Shown in pieces: positions 1 to 7,711 of a DNA stretch of 34,804 nucleotides. The position numbers and the translations under genes were made by a program. Under the pieces are notes generated by a model. It worked only from the letters and a program-made list of their open reading frames with translations, had not been told where the DNA came from and did no database searches. Numbering within the stretch: the stretch's first letter is position 1; each line of letters opens with the position of its first letter. Source of the DNA: Bacillota bacterium (lineage in GTDB: Bacteria; Bacillota; Clostridia; Peptostreptococcales; Anaerovoracaceae); the NCBI GenBank assembly GCA_025361765.1, contig JANYJS010000048.1, forward strand, positions 1 through 34,804, read 5' to 3'.

Positions 1-33
1 TGATAAATAAGTGGCAGCAAGTCTGAGAGAATC

Positions 34-138
34 ATGCTGCTGGGCCTAAAGTACGCGCCCGCCAGTGGGGCAACGGCGGATGAGGTTTGGGCTTATCATA
101 ACCTGGTTCGGGATTTTTTGAAGGATTTTGATCAATGA
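34..138 (+). CDS. possible 34-aa ORF or gene remnant
   Basis: An open frame follows two stop codons at the very start of the window (TGA TAA at 1-6) and closes with TGA at 136-138. From the ATG at 34 it would encode 34 residues ending in DFLKDFDQ. The site before the ATG has only a weak GAGAG purine run. It ends 15 nt before the next gene, so it could be a short leader ORF or the tail of a disrupted gene. I recognise no family, and it may not be translated. Confidence 0.15.
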   Translation: MLLGLKYAPASGATADEVWAYHNLVRDFLKDFDQ

Positions 139-153
139 AATTGGAGGTACCCC

Positions 154-1923
154 ATGGCAGACACCAAAAAACCCAGAGAGACCATAGCTCTTGCAAAAAA
201 TAAACTCTACAAAACTTATCAGTTTCACGGGATTGTGGGCAGGGGCAGGGATGCTGAATTTGTATTCAAAGCTTCTATTTCTGAGGTGTTTGCCTGGCTG
301 AGAGATAGGTTTAGGCAGTTTGATGATGTTCCAAAACAATTGATTATGCCGGAGGACCCAAAGCAGATCAGCGACGATATGCTGAGGTCCTTTGTGATAG
401 ATGATGGGTACATTATAGAAACCATTTATATCAAGGAAGAAGGCCTTTGGGCTTTTCGCCTGACTGAGCCGGATATGGGAAGCAGCGAGAGACCGCCAGC
501 GCCGGGAAGGTTATTTTTGACGAATTTTGGGTTTAGAAACAGTGGCGGCGTGGTCGAATTCGGATGCCAGCTTATTTGCGCTCAGCCGGATGTCATCGAG
601 GAGGATGCCGAAGTATTTCGTCCGAAGCTGGTTCGCGATCTTCTGGATAAATTCGGCCTTTATAACCTTTGCGAGATTAAATATCAGGCAATGGATCTTT
701 CGAAGGCCTCTATGAGAAAGCTTTTTCAAGAGCTTCTTGAAAATGAACAGAGGCAGATGCCCATTGTTCTTCTTGAGAAGAAACTTGAAAGTAGTAATGA
801 GGCCGTTAAAATTGAGGATGTAGCCTGCAGCATGATGCTGAAAAAGGACTTATTAGGCGGTCTTGGCACGTTCAAGCTAGAGGCGGAAGTGAATCCGATT
901 GCCAGGGAAACCGAAAGCAAAATGCAGTCTGAGAATTTTATGGACGTGGCGGACAAGATGGCCAAAAAGTTCGCCGGATTTGCCTATGTCTTTTATAATG
1001 CTTCTTCTGGACAGAATGGCACCTGTATTTATTACCCGGGAAAAGATTTTATGAAGGATTATAGGGGTCGGGTGAGCGAGCTGATCATGGCCTATCCTAA
1101 AAGAAATGATCTTTTTCAATTTGGCCGGGTCTTATTTTATTCGGAAGCTCAGCAATGGAAACAGAACCTGGATATTAGGAGGCTTAAAGAATCCGATGAT
1201 TATGTCACCGAAAATGAACTGCTGAAAGACAAAATAATCAATCTAAAAAAGCAGATCGTAGATGCCGAACAGCGGATCAACGACTTTTCCAATGCCGGAA
1301 GGAACGAAAAACTGTTTAACGAAGGTTTACTGAATCAATACCAAATTGTTAAAAATATTTTGGAAGCTGAAAACGCCGACCTCAAAAAAACGCTGATGGC
1401 CAAGCAATATGAGCTGAATGACGCCGCTGAAAGGCTGAATACATTTGAGAGCAAATTAGGCAGGCCGGATAGTGTTGCGAAGTTTATAAAATGGGTTGAG
1501 ACCTATTACTCCGAGGATATTATCATATTGCAGCGGGCAAGAGATAGCCTTAGAAAGGCCAAAAATATTGACTTTGACGTAGTGTGTGATGCCATGGAGG
1601 TTTTAGCGCGCGACTATAAAATGTGGCGTTTAGGGCTTGTATCTGAAGAAGAATACATAAAAGGCTGCAAGAGCAGATACCGGACTCCTTTTGAGATCGC
1701 ATTATGTGGGCCGCAAAACATCAGGCGTTTTGCTGAAGAATACAAGATTTTTTATAACACTGAGAGTAGTGATAAGAAGGACCGTAGGACCATGGATTAC
1801 CACCTAAAATGTGGCGTTGACAATAAATTCCTTGTCAGAATTTATTTCTTCTGGGATGAGGAGTGCGACAAGATTATAATTGGATCGATGCCGGAGCACC
1901 TTTCGACGACTACAGGAAACTAA
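154..1923 (+). CDS. unrecognised 589-aa protein with central coiled coil
   Basis: The function is unknown. The ATG at 154 has a clear GGAGGT site 7 nt upstream. No signal peptide or membrane segment is visible. Residues 1-190 look like one globular domain rich in aromatic and acidic residues (it includes PGRLFLTNFGFR). Residues about 190-340 form a second globular part. Residues about 350-450 are a charged heptad-rich coiled coil (repeats around DKIINLKKQIVDAEQRI). The C-terminal 130 residues end with MDYHLKCGVD, LRIYFFWDEE-like text and IIIGSMPEHL. That ending is loosely reminiscent of RelE-fold toxin tails, but this is an impression and not a motif match. It stands alone beside decayed accessory genes, which fits a mobile or defence-type gene. 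Such a role is inference only. Confidence 0.85.
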   Translation: MADTKKPRETIALAKNKLYKTYQFHGIVGRGRDAEFVFKASISEVFAWLRDRFRQFDDVPKQLIMPEDPKQISDDMLRSFVIDDGYIIETIYIKEEGLWAFRLTEPDMGSSERPPAPGRLFLTNFGFRNSGGVVEFGCQLICAQPDVIEEDAEVFRPKLVRDLLDKFGLYNLCEIKYQAMDLSKASMRKLFQELLENEQRQMPIVLLEKKLESSNEAVKIEDVACSMMLKKDLLGGLGTFKLEAEVNPIARETESKMQSENFMDVADKMAKKFAGFAYVFYNASSGQNGTCIYYPGKDFMKDYRGRVSELIMAYPKRNDLFQFGRVLFYSEAQQWKQNLDIRRLKESDDYVTENELLKDKIINLKKQIVDAEQRINDFSNAGRNEKLFNEGLLNQYQIVKNILEAENADLKKTLMAKQYELNDAAERLNTFESKLGRPDSVAKFIKWVETYYSEDIIILQRARDSLRKAKNIDFDVVCDAMEVLARDYKMWRLGLVSEEEYIKGCKSRYRTPFEIALCGPQNIRRFAEEYKIFYNTESSDKKDRRTMDYHLKCGVDNKFLVRIYFFWDEECDKIIIGSMPEHLSTTTGN

Positions 1924-1971
1924 GCCATTCTTGGGCTTTTAGAAACAAGAAAGATGCAGTTGGAAAAAACG

Positions 1972-1997
1972 TAAATTTAATTTTATCGTGCCGATAT
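1972..1997 (+). promoter_or_regulatory. sigma-D (sigma-28) like promoter candidate
   Basis: TAAA at 1972-1975, a 14-nt spacer and GCCGATAT at 1990-1997 match the flagellar sigma-D consensus (TAAA-N15-GCCGATAW) except for a spacer one base short. The same -10 octamer precedes fliD in this window. It lies 49 nt after the stop of the 589-aa gene and points toward the small ORFs at 1998-2156 and 2231-2350. A chance match is possible in AT-rich sequence. Confidence 0.35.
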
Positions 1998-2156
1998 ATG
2001 TCCTCAATTGCTAATATGATCTTCATAAGAAGTAAGAATTTCAAACATTTGGAGATCAGAGAAGGAAATAAGGGCGGAGGGCTACCGAAGATTGGTTGCT
2101 TTGGTTCAACAATGATTTTTCTATTTATTTGCTTCATTGTTAGCTTATTTGATTAG
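1998..2156 (+). CDS. possible 52-aa ORF with C-terminal hydrophobic segment
   Basis: This in-frame ATG yields a 52-residue product whose last 15 residues (MIFLFICFIVSLFD) would span a membrane. There is no ribosome site before the ATG, and the ATG coincides with the expected start region of the sigma-D-like promoter, which makes this start doubtful. The same frame extends upstream into the end of the 589-aa gene, but that part is clearly a shadow. It may be a small membrane peptide or only noise in the 307-nt gap. Confidence 0.12.
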   Translation: MSSIANMIFIRSKNFKHLEIREGNKGGGLPKIGCFGSTMIFLFICFIVSLFD

Positions 2157-2230
2157 CATCTATTTATGATTTCGGAGTTCGATACACTACGATTTTTAAT
2201 TGCTTTGACGACTGTGTGTGAGAGGCAACA

Positions 2231-2350
2231 ATGGCCAGAATTAAAAAGAAGAAAGCGAAAAAGACAAGAAGATTTGAGGGCTTGGCATATTTTATGGGCG
2301 GTTTCATCCTTGGATTGATTAAGCCATTAAAGAAAAGGAATTATTATTAG
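2231..2350 (+). CDS. possible 39-aa basic small protein
   Basis: The ATG at 2231 is preceded by GAGAGG about 6 nt upstream. The product starts MARIKKKKAKKTRRFEG, continues through a short hydrophobic stretch (LAYFMGGFILGLIKP) and ends in KKRNYY. A strongly basic N-terminus followed by a marginal membrane-length helix is typical of membrane-binding small proteins. It is also what a short degraded fragment could look like. No family is recognised. It lies alone between the 589-aa gene and the gene remnants, about 230 nt downstream of the sigma-D-like site. Confidence 0.35.
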   Translation: MARIKKKKAKKTRRFEGLAYFMGGFILGLIKPLKKRNYY

Positions 2351-2408
2351 GGATTGGCTGAGATGCAAACGGATTTAATTATATAATTGGATGTGGAGGG
2401 GATTCACA

Positions 2409-2766
2409 GTGGATAAGGAAACTGCAATCAGACTGTTTGAAGACAAAAGGGTTCGCGTTTTATGGAATGAGGAAAAACAAAAATGGCATTTCTCAATCAT
2501 AGATGTCATTGAAGTTTTAACAGGAACAGATCGCAGAGGAAATACTGGATTAATCAAAGGCTTAAAACAATTGAAGTCCGAAAGGATCTCACTGACGAAT
2601 GGGAAAACAGTGGCGTACAGAAGGGCAGTGAATATGCAATTTTGACCGATGAGATTACAAAAGCCTGGGTGGATTTAAACACCAATGAATACAAAATTCT
2701 AAAAGGTTTAAAAAAGAGAGCTTGTCTGATAATATTACGAACCTTTAACCTGGAAATGGAAGCAAC
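2409..2766 (+). pseudogene. BRO-N / DinD-like (DNA-damage-inducible D family) remnant
   Basis: The GTG at 2409 has a GGAGGGG site 7 nt upstream and opens VDKETAIRLFEDKRVRVLWN, then the FSIIDVIEVLTGTDR segment typical of the Bro-N domain of DinD-like proteins. The original frame runs off to a stop near 2645. A one-base frame change near 2533 restores QRKYW, which then fuses directly to WINQRLKTIEVRKDLTDEW and EYAILTDEITKAW. Those words belong to the C-terminal half of the family, so the middle (roughly a hundred residues in relatives, from memory) is missing. A further shift gives ESLSDNITNL before the text dissolves. So there is one internal deletion plus at least two frameshifts. The protein cannot be functional. 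Members occur in phages and as damage-inducible chromosomal genes. Confidence 0.75.
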
Positions 2767-2979
2767 AAATTCATGGACGTAAAATCAACAGACTGGTACC
2801 TCCCCTATATTGAAACAGCTTCCGAGTATGGAATCATATCCGGATAAAGCAATGAGCGCTTTGGGTCAATGGATCAAATCACCAGGTAACAAGCAATGAC
2901 AATGGTGGCAAGGGCTATAAGCAGAGCGGAGGTCGCCGCAATTGTAAGAAGATTACTTCAGAAATCCAGTCTAATTTAA
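2767..2979 (+). pseudogene. C-terminal S-layer homology (SLH) domain remnant
   Basis: Starting at KFMDVKSTDWY, the text reads as an SLH repeat: LPYIETASEYGIISG, then a stop, then in a shifted frame NERFGSMDQITR, another stop, and QAMTMVARAI. This joins abruptly to SRAEVAAIVRRLLQKSSLI, the characteristic end of the last SLH repeat of clostridial surface proteins. About one SLH repeat therefore appears deleted, in addition to two stop codons. It would once have anchored a cell-wall or surface protein to the envelope. Only the end of the parent gene is here, immediately after the BRO/DinD remnant, and a terminator follows. Confidence 0.75.
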
Positions 2980-2997
2980 GACGATTCATCAAAAGTG

Positions 2998-3034
2998 AAG
3001 GTCTCTGCAAGAGTCAATGTAGGGGCCTTTTTTT
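2998..3034 (+). terminator. rho-independent terminator of the SLH remnant
   Basis: AAGGTCTCT (2998-3006) pairs with AGGGGCCTT (3021-3029) through nine base pairs including two G-U, with a 14-nt loop and a following T-run through 3034. It sits 19 nt after the SLH-remnant stop, as expected for that gene's original terminator. Confidence 0.75.
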
Positions 3035-3057
3035 ATGTGAATGATTGAGAACCATAG

Positions 3058-3520
3058 TTCTATGCCGAAAGCAGCCAGAAGGCCAAGGCAAGAGCGTGTT
3101 TTCTCTCAATCCCAAAACACTTGTCAAAAGATTATAAAAAATTTCAGTATAGTCTTGTAGAAAGCAAAGGTACAGCAAGAAAATTTGGTGGCAGTCTCAT
3201 GTGGCTTTATGATGCAGGTATTATAAATTTCTGTTATAATCTGGAAGTACCTGAACTGCCTCTTGAGGGCAAAGCTAAAAGCGATGTTTTTAAAGTTTAT
3301 ATGCGGGATACCGGGCTCCTAATGTCCATGCTTGATGAAGGTTCTCAAGAAGCAAGCCACAGCGATTGAGGTCAAATCGGCAGATCACACAAAGGCCAAA
3401 TCGATGACTTCTATTCTCGAAAATTATGGCGTAAAGCACGGGATAAAATTGTCTGCTAAAAATGTTGGTGGAACAGATCGCGTAGATAGCTACCCACTTT
3501 ACAGGGCTATGTTCTTTTAG
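3058..3520 (+). pseudogene. DUF4143-type AAA ATPase C-terminal remnant
   Basis: Directly after an in-frame TAG (3055-3057) the frame reads ARACFLSIPKHLSKDYKKFQY, then TARKFGGSLMWLYDAGI and VFKVYMRDTGLLMSMLDEGSQ. These are family words of the C-terminal DUF4143 part of bacterial AAA proteins. The frame stops at 3369. The other frame, from about 3335, carries ATAIEVKSADHTKAKSM through VDSYPLYRAMFF, the nuclease-like C-terminal tail of the same family. The N-terminal ATPase (Walker A and B) is absent, and a segment between the two parts is deleted with a change of frame. The stop codon directly abuts the ATG of the SNF2 helicase gene. Confidence 0.75.
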
Positions 3521-6223
3521 ATGCTATCCTTATATTTGCGGGAGCGGATTGGAAGTGACCTATTGAAAACCCAGGAAGTAAAACAACTTGATGCTTATTT
3601 TTTACCGGATACCTTTGCCGTTGACGGCGTTTTAAATCGGCCTTTGGTAGCGAATCAGCCTGAGGAAGCGCTTAAAACGTGGAGTGAGGCGTTTGAAGCT
3701 GATAAATATAGCGCGTTATTTCATTTGGGATTTTTGAAAAAAGAGAACTGGTTTTCACCTTCGATGGAATATCTTCATCATATTGGAGAAATTCTGATAA
3801 AAAAGCTAAGCCAACAGCCGGACATTGAATTTAACAGGGAAACCGCGCAGGCGAACCTGCTTTCTGACGAGCTCTATCAACTCAAAGAAGGCCTGCCGTT
3901 TGTCATTGGAATGGAGTATGTTGACGATGCGTGGATTCAAAGAGTATGGGAAGCTTTGTTGGCCGTTTTCAGGCTGGAAATCGAAAATTATGACGGTACA
4001 GTTTCCAGTTATTTTGCCGGATATAATTCCAATATCAATGTAGTAGGAAGAGTATTCTTTCACTTGGTTGAGAATAAACAAGAGACGTATCCATTTGCCT
4101 TTATGGCTACTTATTCGATAAAGCCAGTCAAAAGCAAAAAAGCGGTACACACACCTTTGAAAAATGCGCTGGAAGAATTTAATGGCGATGAAAAAAAATT
4201 GCTTTCCCTTATTTCAACGGTCATTAAGGCAGCAGAAAAGAGCAGCTTCATTTCGGAACTTCTTGAAAGCGGAGAATTATTCTCGCCGCTAAAGCTTACA
4301 GCGGAAGAGGCCTACATCATCTTAAGCGAAATGACGACTTATGAAGAAGCTGGAATTATGTGCAGAGTGCCGGATTGGTGGCGCAAAAATAATAATACAC
4401 TCCGGTTGTCAGTAACGGTTGGAGAAAAAGAGCCAGCCAAATTGGGATTAGAAGCCATTATGGATTTTTCGCCATCTTTATCGATCGGAGATGAAGCAAT
4501 ATCCGAACAGGAATTAAGAGCTTTTTTAAATATGGCAGAAGGACTGATTCAGTATAAAGGCAAATGGGTTGAAATTAACAAAAGAAAATTGGGAGCAATG
4601 CTTGAAGCCTTTGAGAGGGCAAAAGATTTTTCGAAAGAGGAAGGCCTTTTGCTTGGAGATGCCATGAGGCTCGAGTTAAATATGAATAAGTTGCTGAATA
4701 TTTCAATTGATGAAGTTGATGTATCGATATCAAATGGACAATGGCTCAGGACAATGAAGGAAAGTCTGATTCATCCAGGCACAATTCAAATGGTGAGCAC
4801 GGAGCCTTCGTTTCAGGGGATATTACGTGTTTATCAGGAAAATGGGTACCACTGGCTCAATAAGATGTCGGATTTGGGATTTGGCGCCTGTTTGGCAGAT
4901 GACATGGGACTTGGTAAAACGGTTCAAATGCTAGCATTCCTCGAGCATCAAAGAGTGCGCACCGGTGGACAGGTACTTCTTATTTTGCCGGCATCCCTTA
5001 TTGGAAACTGGCAGAAGGAGATCGAAAAATTTGCCCCTGAAATGTCCTATCAAATCCTGCATAAAAGTGATTTGAAAAGCTCGGAAACGTTAAAGATTAA
5101 GGACGACAGGTTTTTATATATCACCACTTATGGAATGGCAGTTCGACTGGAAGCATTAAAAGACAGAAAATGGGACTGTTTAATTTTAGATGAAGCGCAG
5201 GCAATAAAAAATCCTGGGGCCAAGCAAACAAGGGTGATCAAAGCAATTCCTGCCAAGATGCGTATTGCAATGACGGGAACACCGATTGAAAACAGGTTAA
5301 GTGACTTGTGGTCTTTATTTGATTTCTTGAACCAGGGGTTACTTGGAACCACTAAAGAATTTACTGAATTTACAAAAGGTCTTGCAGATAATACACTCGG
5401 ATACGCCAGGCTGCGCAAAATGATTAAGCCCTTCATGCTCAGAAGATTGAAAACGGATAAAAGTATTATTGCCGATTTGCCGGATAAGCTGGAGATGAAT
5501 GCCTACACAACTTTGTCAAAGAGGCAGATTGTCCTTTACAAACAGCTAATTGAACAGATTACAGAAAAATTGAATGAAGCGGAAGGCATTGAGCGAAAGG
5601 GGCTTGTGTTGGCCAGCATTGTGAAATTCAAGCAAATTTGTAATCACCCGGACCAATATCTGGGCAGAGAAGAGTTTAAGCCGGAACATAGCGGCAAGTT
5701 CGAACAGTTGAGAGAAATCTGCGAAACCATATACGAGAAAAGGGAAAGGGTTATTATTTTCACGCAATTTAGGGAAATGACGGAGCCGATTTCAGATTTT
5801 TTAAGCGAGATTTTCTTAAAAGAAGGGTTTGTGCTTCATGGTGGAACGCCTGTAAAGAGGCGAAGCGAGATGGTCAAACAGTTTAATGGGGAGCATTATG
5901 TGCCTTATATGGTGTTATCCCTTAAGGCAGGCGGCGTGGGGCTTAATCTGACTGGCGCCAATCATGTCATTCATTTTGACAGATGGTGGAATCCAGCCGT
6001 TGAAAATCAGGCAACAGACCGGGCTTTTCGTATTGGCCAAACAAAGAATGTCATGGTGCATAAATTTGTGACAAAAGGCACAATTGAAGAGAAGATTGAT
6101 GCAATTATTAATGAAAAACAGAAGCTGTCGGGAGATCTTTTAAGTGCTGGTGGCGAACAGTGGATTACGGAGTACACAAATGAAGCGCTGCTGAAAATAT
6201 TTGCGTTCGGGGGTGATGAATAA
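3521..6223 (+). CDS. SNF2-family DNA helicase/ATPase (YwqA-like)
   Basis: This is a cytoplasmic superfamily 2 DNA translocase of 900 aa, close to the length of Bacillus YwqA. Residues 1-430 are the SNF2-associated N-terminal region. The helicase core follows: Walker A DDMGLGKT (about 460-467), DEAQ box (557-560), TGTPIENRLSDLWSLFDFL, and lobe-2 motifs SLKAGGVGLNLTGANHVI and NQATDRAFRIGQ (to about 840). The ATG at 3521 has no good ribosome site and lies one base past the stop of the DUF4143 remnant, so the first residues may be a junction artefact. A TTG at 3560, after GGAAG, is an alternative start. It overlaps the following SWIM gene by one base (TAATG), so the two are co-translated, as in the Bacillus ywqA-ywqB pair. 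Confidence 0.93.
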   Translation: MLSLYLRERIGSDLLKTQEVKQLDAYFLPDTFAVDGVLNRPLVANQPEEALKTWSEAFEADKYSALFHLGFLKKENWFSPSMEYLHHIGEILIKKLSQQPDIEFNRETAQANLLSDELYQLKEGLPFVIGMEYVDDAWIQRVWEALLAVFRLEIENYDGTVSSYFAGYNSNINVVGRVFFHLVENKQETYPFAFMATYSIKPVKSKKAVHTPLKNALEEFNGDEKKLLSLISTVIKAAEKSSFISELLESGELFSPLKLTAEEAYIILSEMTTYEEAGIMCRVPDWWRKNNNTLRLSVTVGEKEPAKLGLEAIMDFSPSLSIGDEAISEQELRAFLNMAEGLIQYKGKWVEINKRKLGAMLEAFERAKDFSKEEGLLLGDAMRLELNMNKLLNISIDEVDVSISNGQWLRTMKESLIHPGTIQMVSTEPSFQGILRVYQENGYHWLNKMSDLGFGACLADDMGLGKTVQMLAFLEHQRVRTGGQVLLILPASLIGNWQKEIEKFAPEMSYQILHKSDLKSSETLKIKDDRFLYITTYGMAVRLEALKDRKWDCLILDEAQAIKNPGAKQTRVIKAIPAKMRIAMTGTPIENRLSDLWSLFDFLNQGLLGTTKEFTEFTKGLADNTLGYARLRKMIKPFMLRRLKTDKSIIADLPDKLEMNAYTTLSKRQIVLYKQLIEQITEKLNEAEGIERKGLVLASIVKFKQICNHPDQYLGREEFKPEHSGKFEQLREICETIYEKRERVIIFTQFREMTEPISDFLSEIFLKEGFVLHGGTPVKRRSEMVKQFNGEHYVPYMVLSLKAGGVGLNLTGANHVIHFDRWWNPAVENQATDRAFRIGQTKNVMVHKFVTKGTIEEKIDAIINEKQKLSGDLLSAGGEQWITEYTNEALLKIFAFGGDE

Positions 6224-6939
6224 TGGGCTATTATGGATATCCAAAGCAGAAATCAGCTGCTGAAAAGAAGGCGAAGGCGAGTAAGTCACTTGAGAAATAT
6301 AAAAAGAAAAATCCTGAGACTGAGCCAATAATCATAGAAGGAAGAACGCTGGCAAAAAATTGGTGGGGAAAAGCATGGAATTTGAATCTTGAGAGTTATG
6401 CAGACTACGAAAACCGTATAGCCAGGGGTAAAACTTATGTGCGCAGCAATGCAGTTTTGGATCTCAAGATCTTTAAGGGAATGGTAGTAGCGAAGGTCCA
6501 GGGAAGCCGGGCGAAGCCCTATGAAGTCGAGATTAAAATTGATGCTTTAAATAACGAGAAGTGGGGGCAGGTCATAGCATTATGCAACCATAGAATCGAC
6601 TCGCTTGAGCATTTGATTGAAGGGGAATTTCCAAAAGATTTAGAGGTTTTATTTACAGAGCGAAAATACGGCATGTTTCCATCATCAAAAGAAATCCATT
6701 TTGACTGTAGCTGTCCCGATTGGGCCAATATGTGCAAACATGTTGCAGCGGTATTATACGGGATAGGCGCCAGATTAGATGTTAATCCTATGCTTTTTTT
6801 CGAGCTCAGAGCTTTGGATGGACAAGAACTTATCAGAAAATCGATTGATAAAAAGCTGGAAAGTATGATGAAAAATGCGGGTAGGAAAAGCAAGAGGGAA
6901 ATTGCAGAGCAGGATATAGCGAAGATATTCGGTCTGTAG
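6223..6939 (+). CDS. SWIM zinc-finger protein (YwqB-like)
   Basis: This 238-aa protein carries the SWIM signature CxCx(n)CxH: C162, C164, C171 and H173 in CSCPDWANMCKHVAAVLYG. The zinc finger is thought to bind DNA or proteins. The N-terminal 30 residues are lysine-rich. Residues about 45-60 contain LAKNWWGKAWNLNLESYADY, a motif I associate with this SWIM family. The start codon shares an A with the stop of the SNF2 gene, so the pair is an operon. The context suggests the SWIM protein assists the SNF2 translocase on DNA. The precise function is not established. Confidence 0.9.
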   Translation: MGYYGYPKQKSAAEKKAKASKSLEKYKKKNPETEPIIIEGRTLAKNWWGKAWNLNLESYADYENRIARGKTYVRSNAVLDLKIFKGMVVAKVQGSRAKPYEVEIKIDALNNEKWGQVIALCNHRIDSLEHLIEGEFPKDLEVLFTERKYGMFPSSKEIHFDCSCPDWANMCKHVAAVLYGIGARLDVNPMLFFELRALDGQELIRKSIDKKLESMMKNAGRKSKREIAEQDIAKIFGL

Positions 6940-7057
6940 CAACGGGTAAATGGATCGATTAAAGCATTTGCTTTGAAGAGGTTACAACAAGATAAGAATT
7001 CCGGGTAAATTTATAATTTTAGAACGCAAAAGAGATAAATGTTATCGTCGATACGTT

Positions 7058-7080
7058 CTATCTATAATTATTATAGGTAG
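7058..7080. repeat. imperfect 23-nt palindrome in the intergenic gap
   Basis: CTATCTATAAT and ATTATAGGTAG flank a single T and match as an inverted repeat in 10 of 11 positions. It is the only clear structure I see in the 297-nt gap 6940-7236. It could be an operator for the neighbouring Rrf2-type regulator or a small hairpin. A TTGACA at 7151 lacks a matching -10. Confidence 0.35.
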
Positions 7081-7236
7081 ACGTTACCAAGAGTCAGTAT
7101 ATAATAATCGTATTAAGGATAATTATTGTCGGCAATTACAAATTCATCAGTTGACAAGTGCGCAACTTCTCGAGCCCAAACGCTAAACTTTAGTATTGGC
7201 AAGCACAGGCGGGGCTTGTGGCAGTAAAAAATCAAT

Positions 7237-7650
7237 TTGGCTGCCTATCAAGGCGTTTCAGAGACATACTTATCAAAGGTCTTTACAAAATTAAAAAAAT
7301 CGGGGATTGTAAAATCGACGCCAGGTGTAAATGGCGGATATGAATTGCTTCGTGCACCGGCGGATATCAGTTTTTGGGATGTCATAGAAGCGATTGAGGG
7401 AAAAGAACCTATGTTTCAGTGCGCGGAGATTAGGCAAAATGAAGTATTGCTGGATAAAAATAACCTGCCGGATACCCATACAAAATGCCCTTGCTTGATA
7501 AAAGTTGTCATGTCAGAAGCTGAAGATCAAATGAAACTCTATTTGAAACAAAAAACATTAAAATGGCTTAATGAGCAGGTCAAAGAAAAAATTCCAGAGG
7601 AGCAGGCAAAAGCAACAATGGAGTGGTTTAATAATCCAGAGACCCGATAA
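7237..7650 (+). pseudogene. Rrf2-family regulator, 5'-damaged
   Basis: The frame starts at TTG 7237 without a ribosome site and encodes LAAYQGVSETYLSKVFTKL and VKSTPGVNGGYELL, the recognition helix and wing of the Rrf2 winged-helix domain. Next comes ISFWDVIEAIEG, then three cysteines (FQC and CPC), similar in position to Fe-S ligands of IscR/NsrR-type members. The first helix (about 25-30 residues) is missing. A stop (TAA, 7225) lies four codons upstream in frame, while the neighbouring frame reads GLVAVKN right before it, resembling the missing part. A frameshift near an A-run (7226-7231) is the likeliest explanation. At 137 aa it is short for the usual 140-165. An unusual translation start cannot be excluded. 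Confidence 0.65.
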
Positions 7651-7711
7651 AATATTCTAATATATTCGCTGTACGACTTGATAAAAACAGAATTCAGTTT
7701 GGAGTTAATCA

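Noticed and set aside
1863-1997. ORF overlapping the end of the 589-aa gene
   Set aside because: It is in a different frame inside well-formed coding sequence and has no ribosome site.
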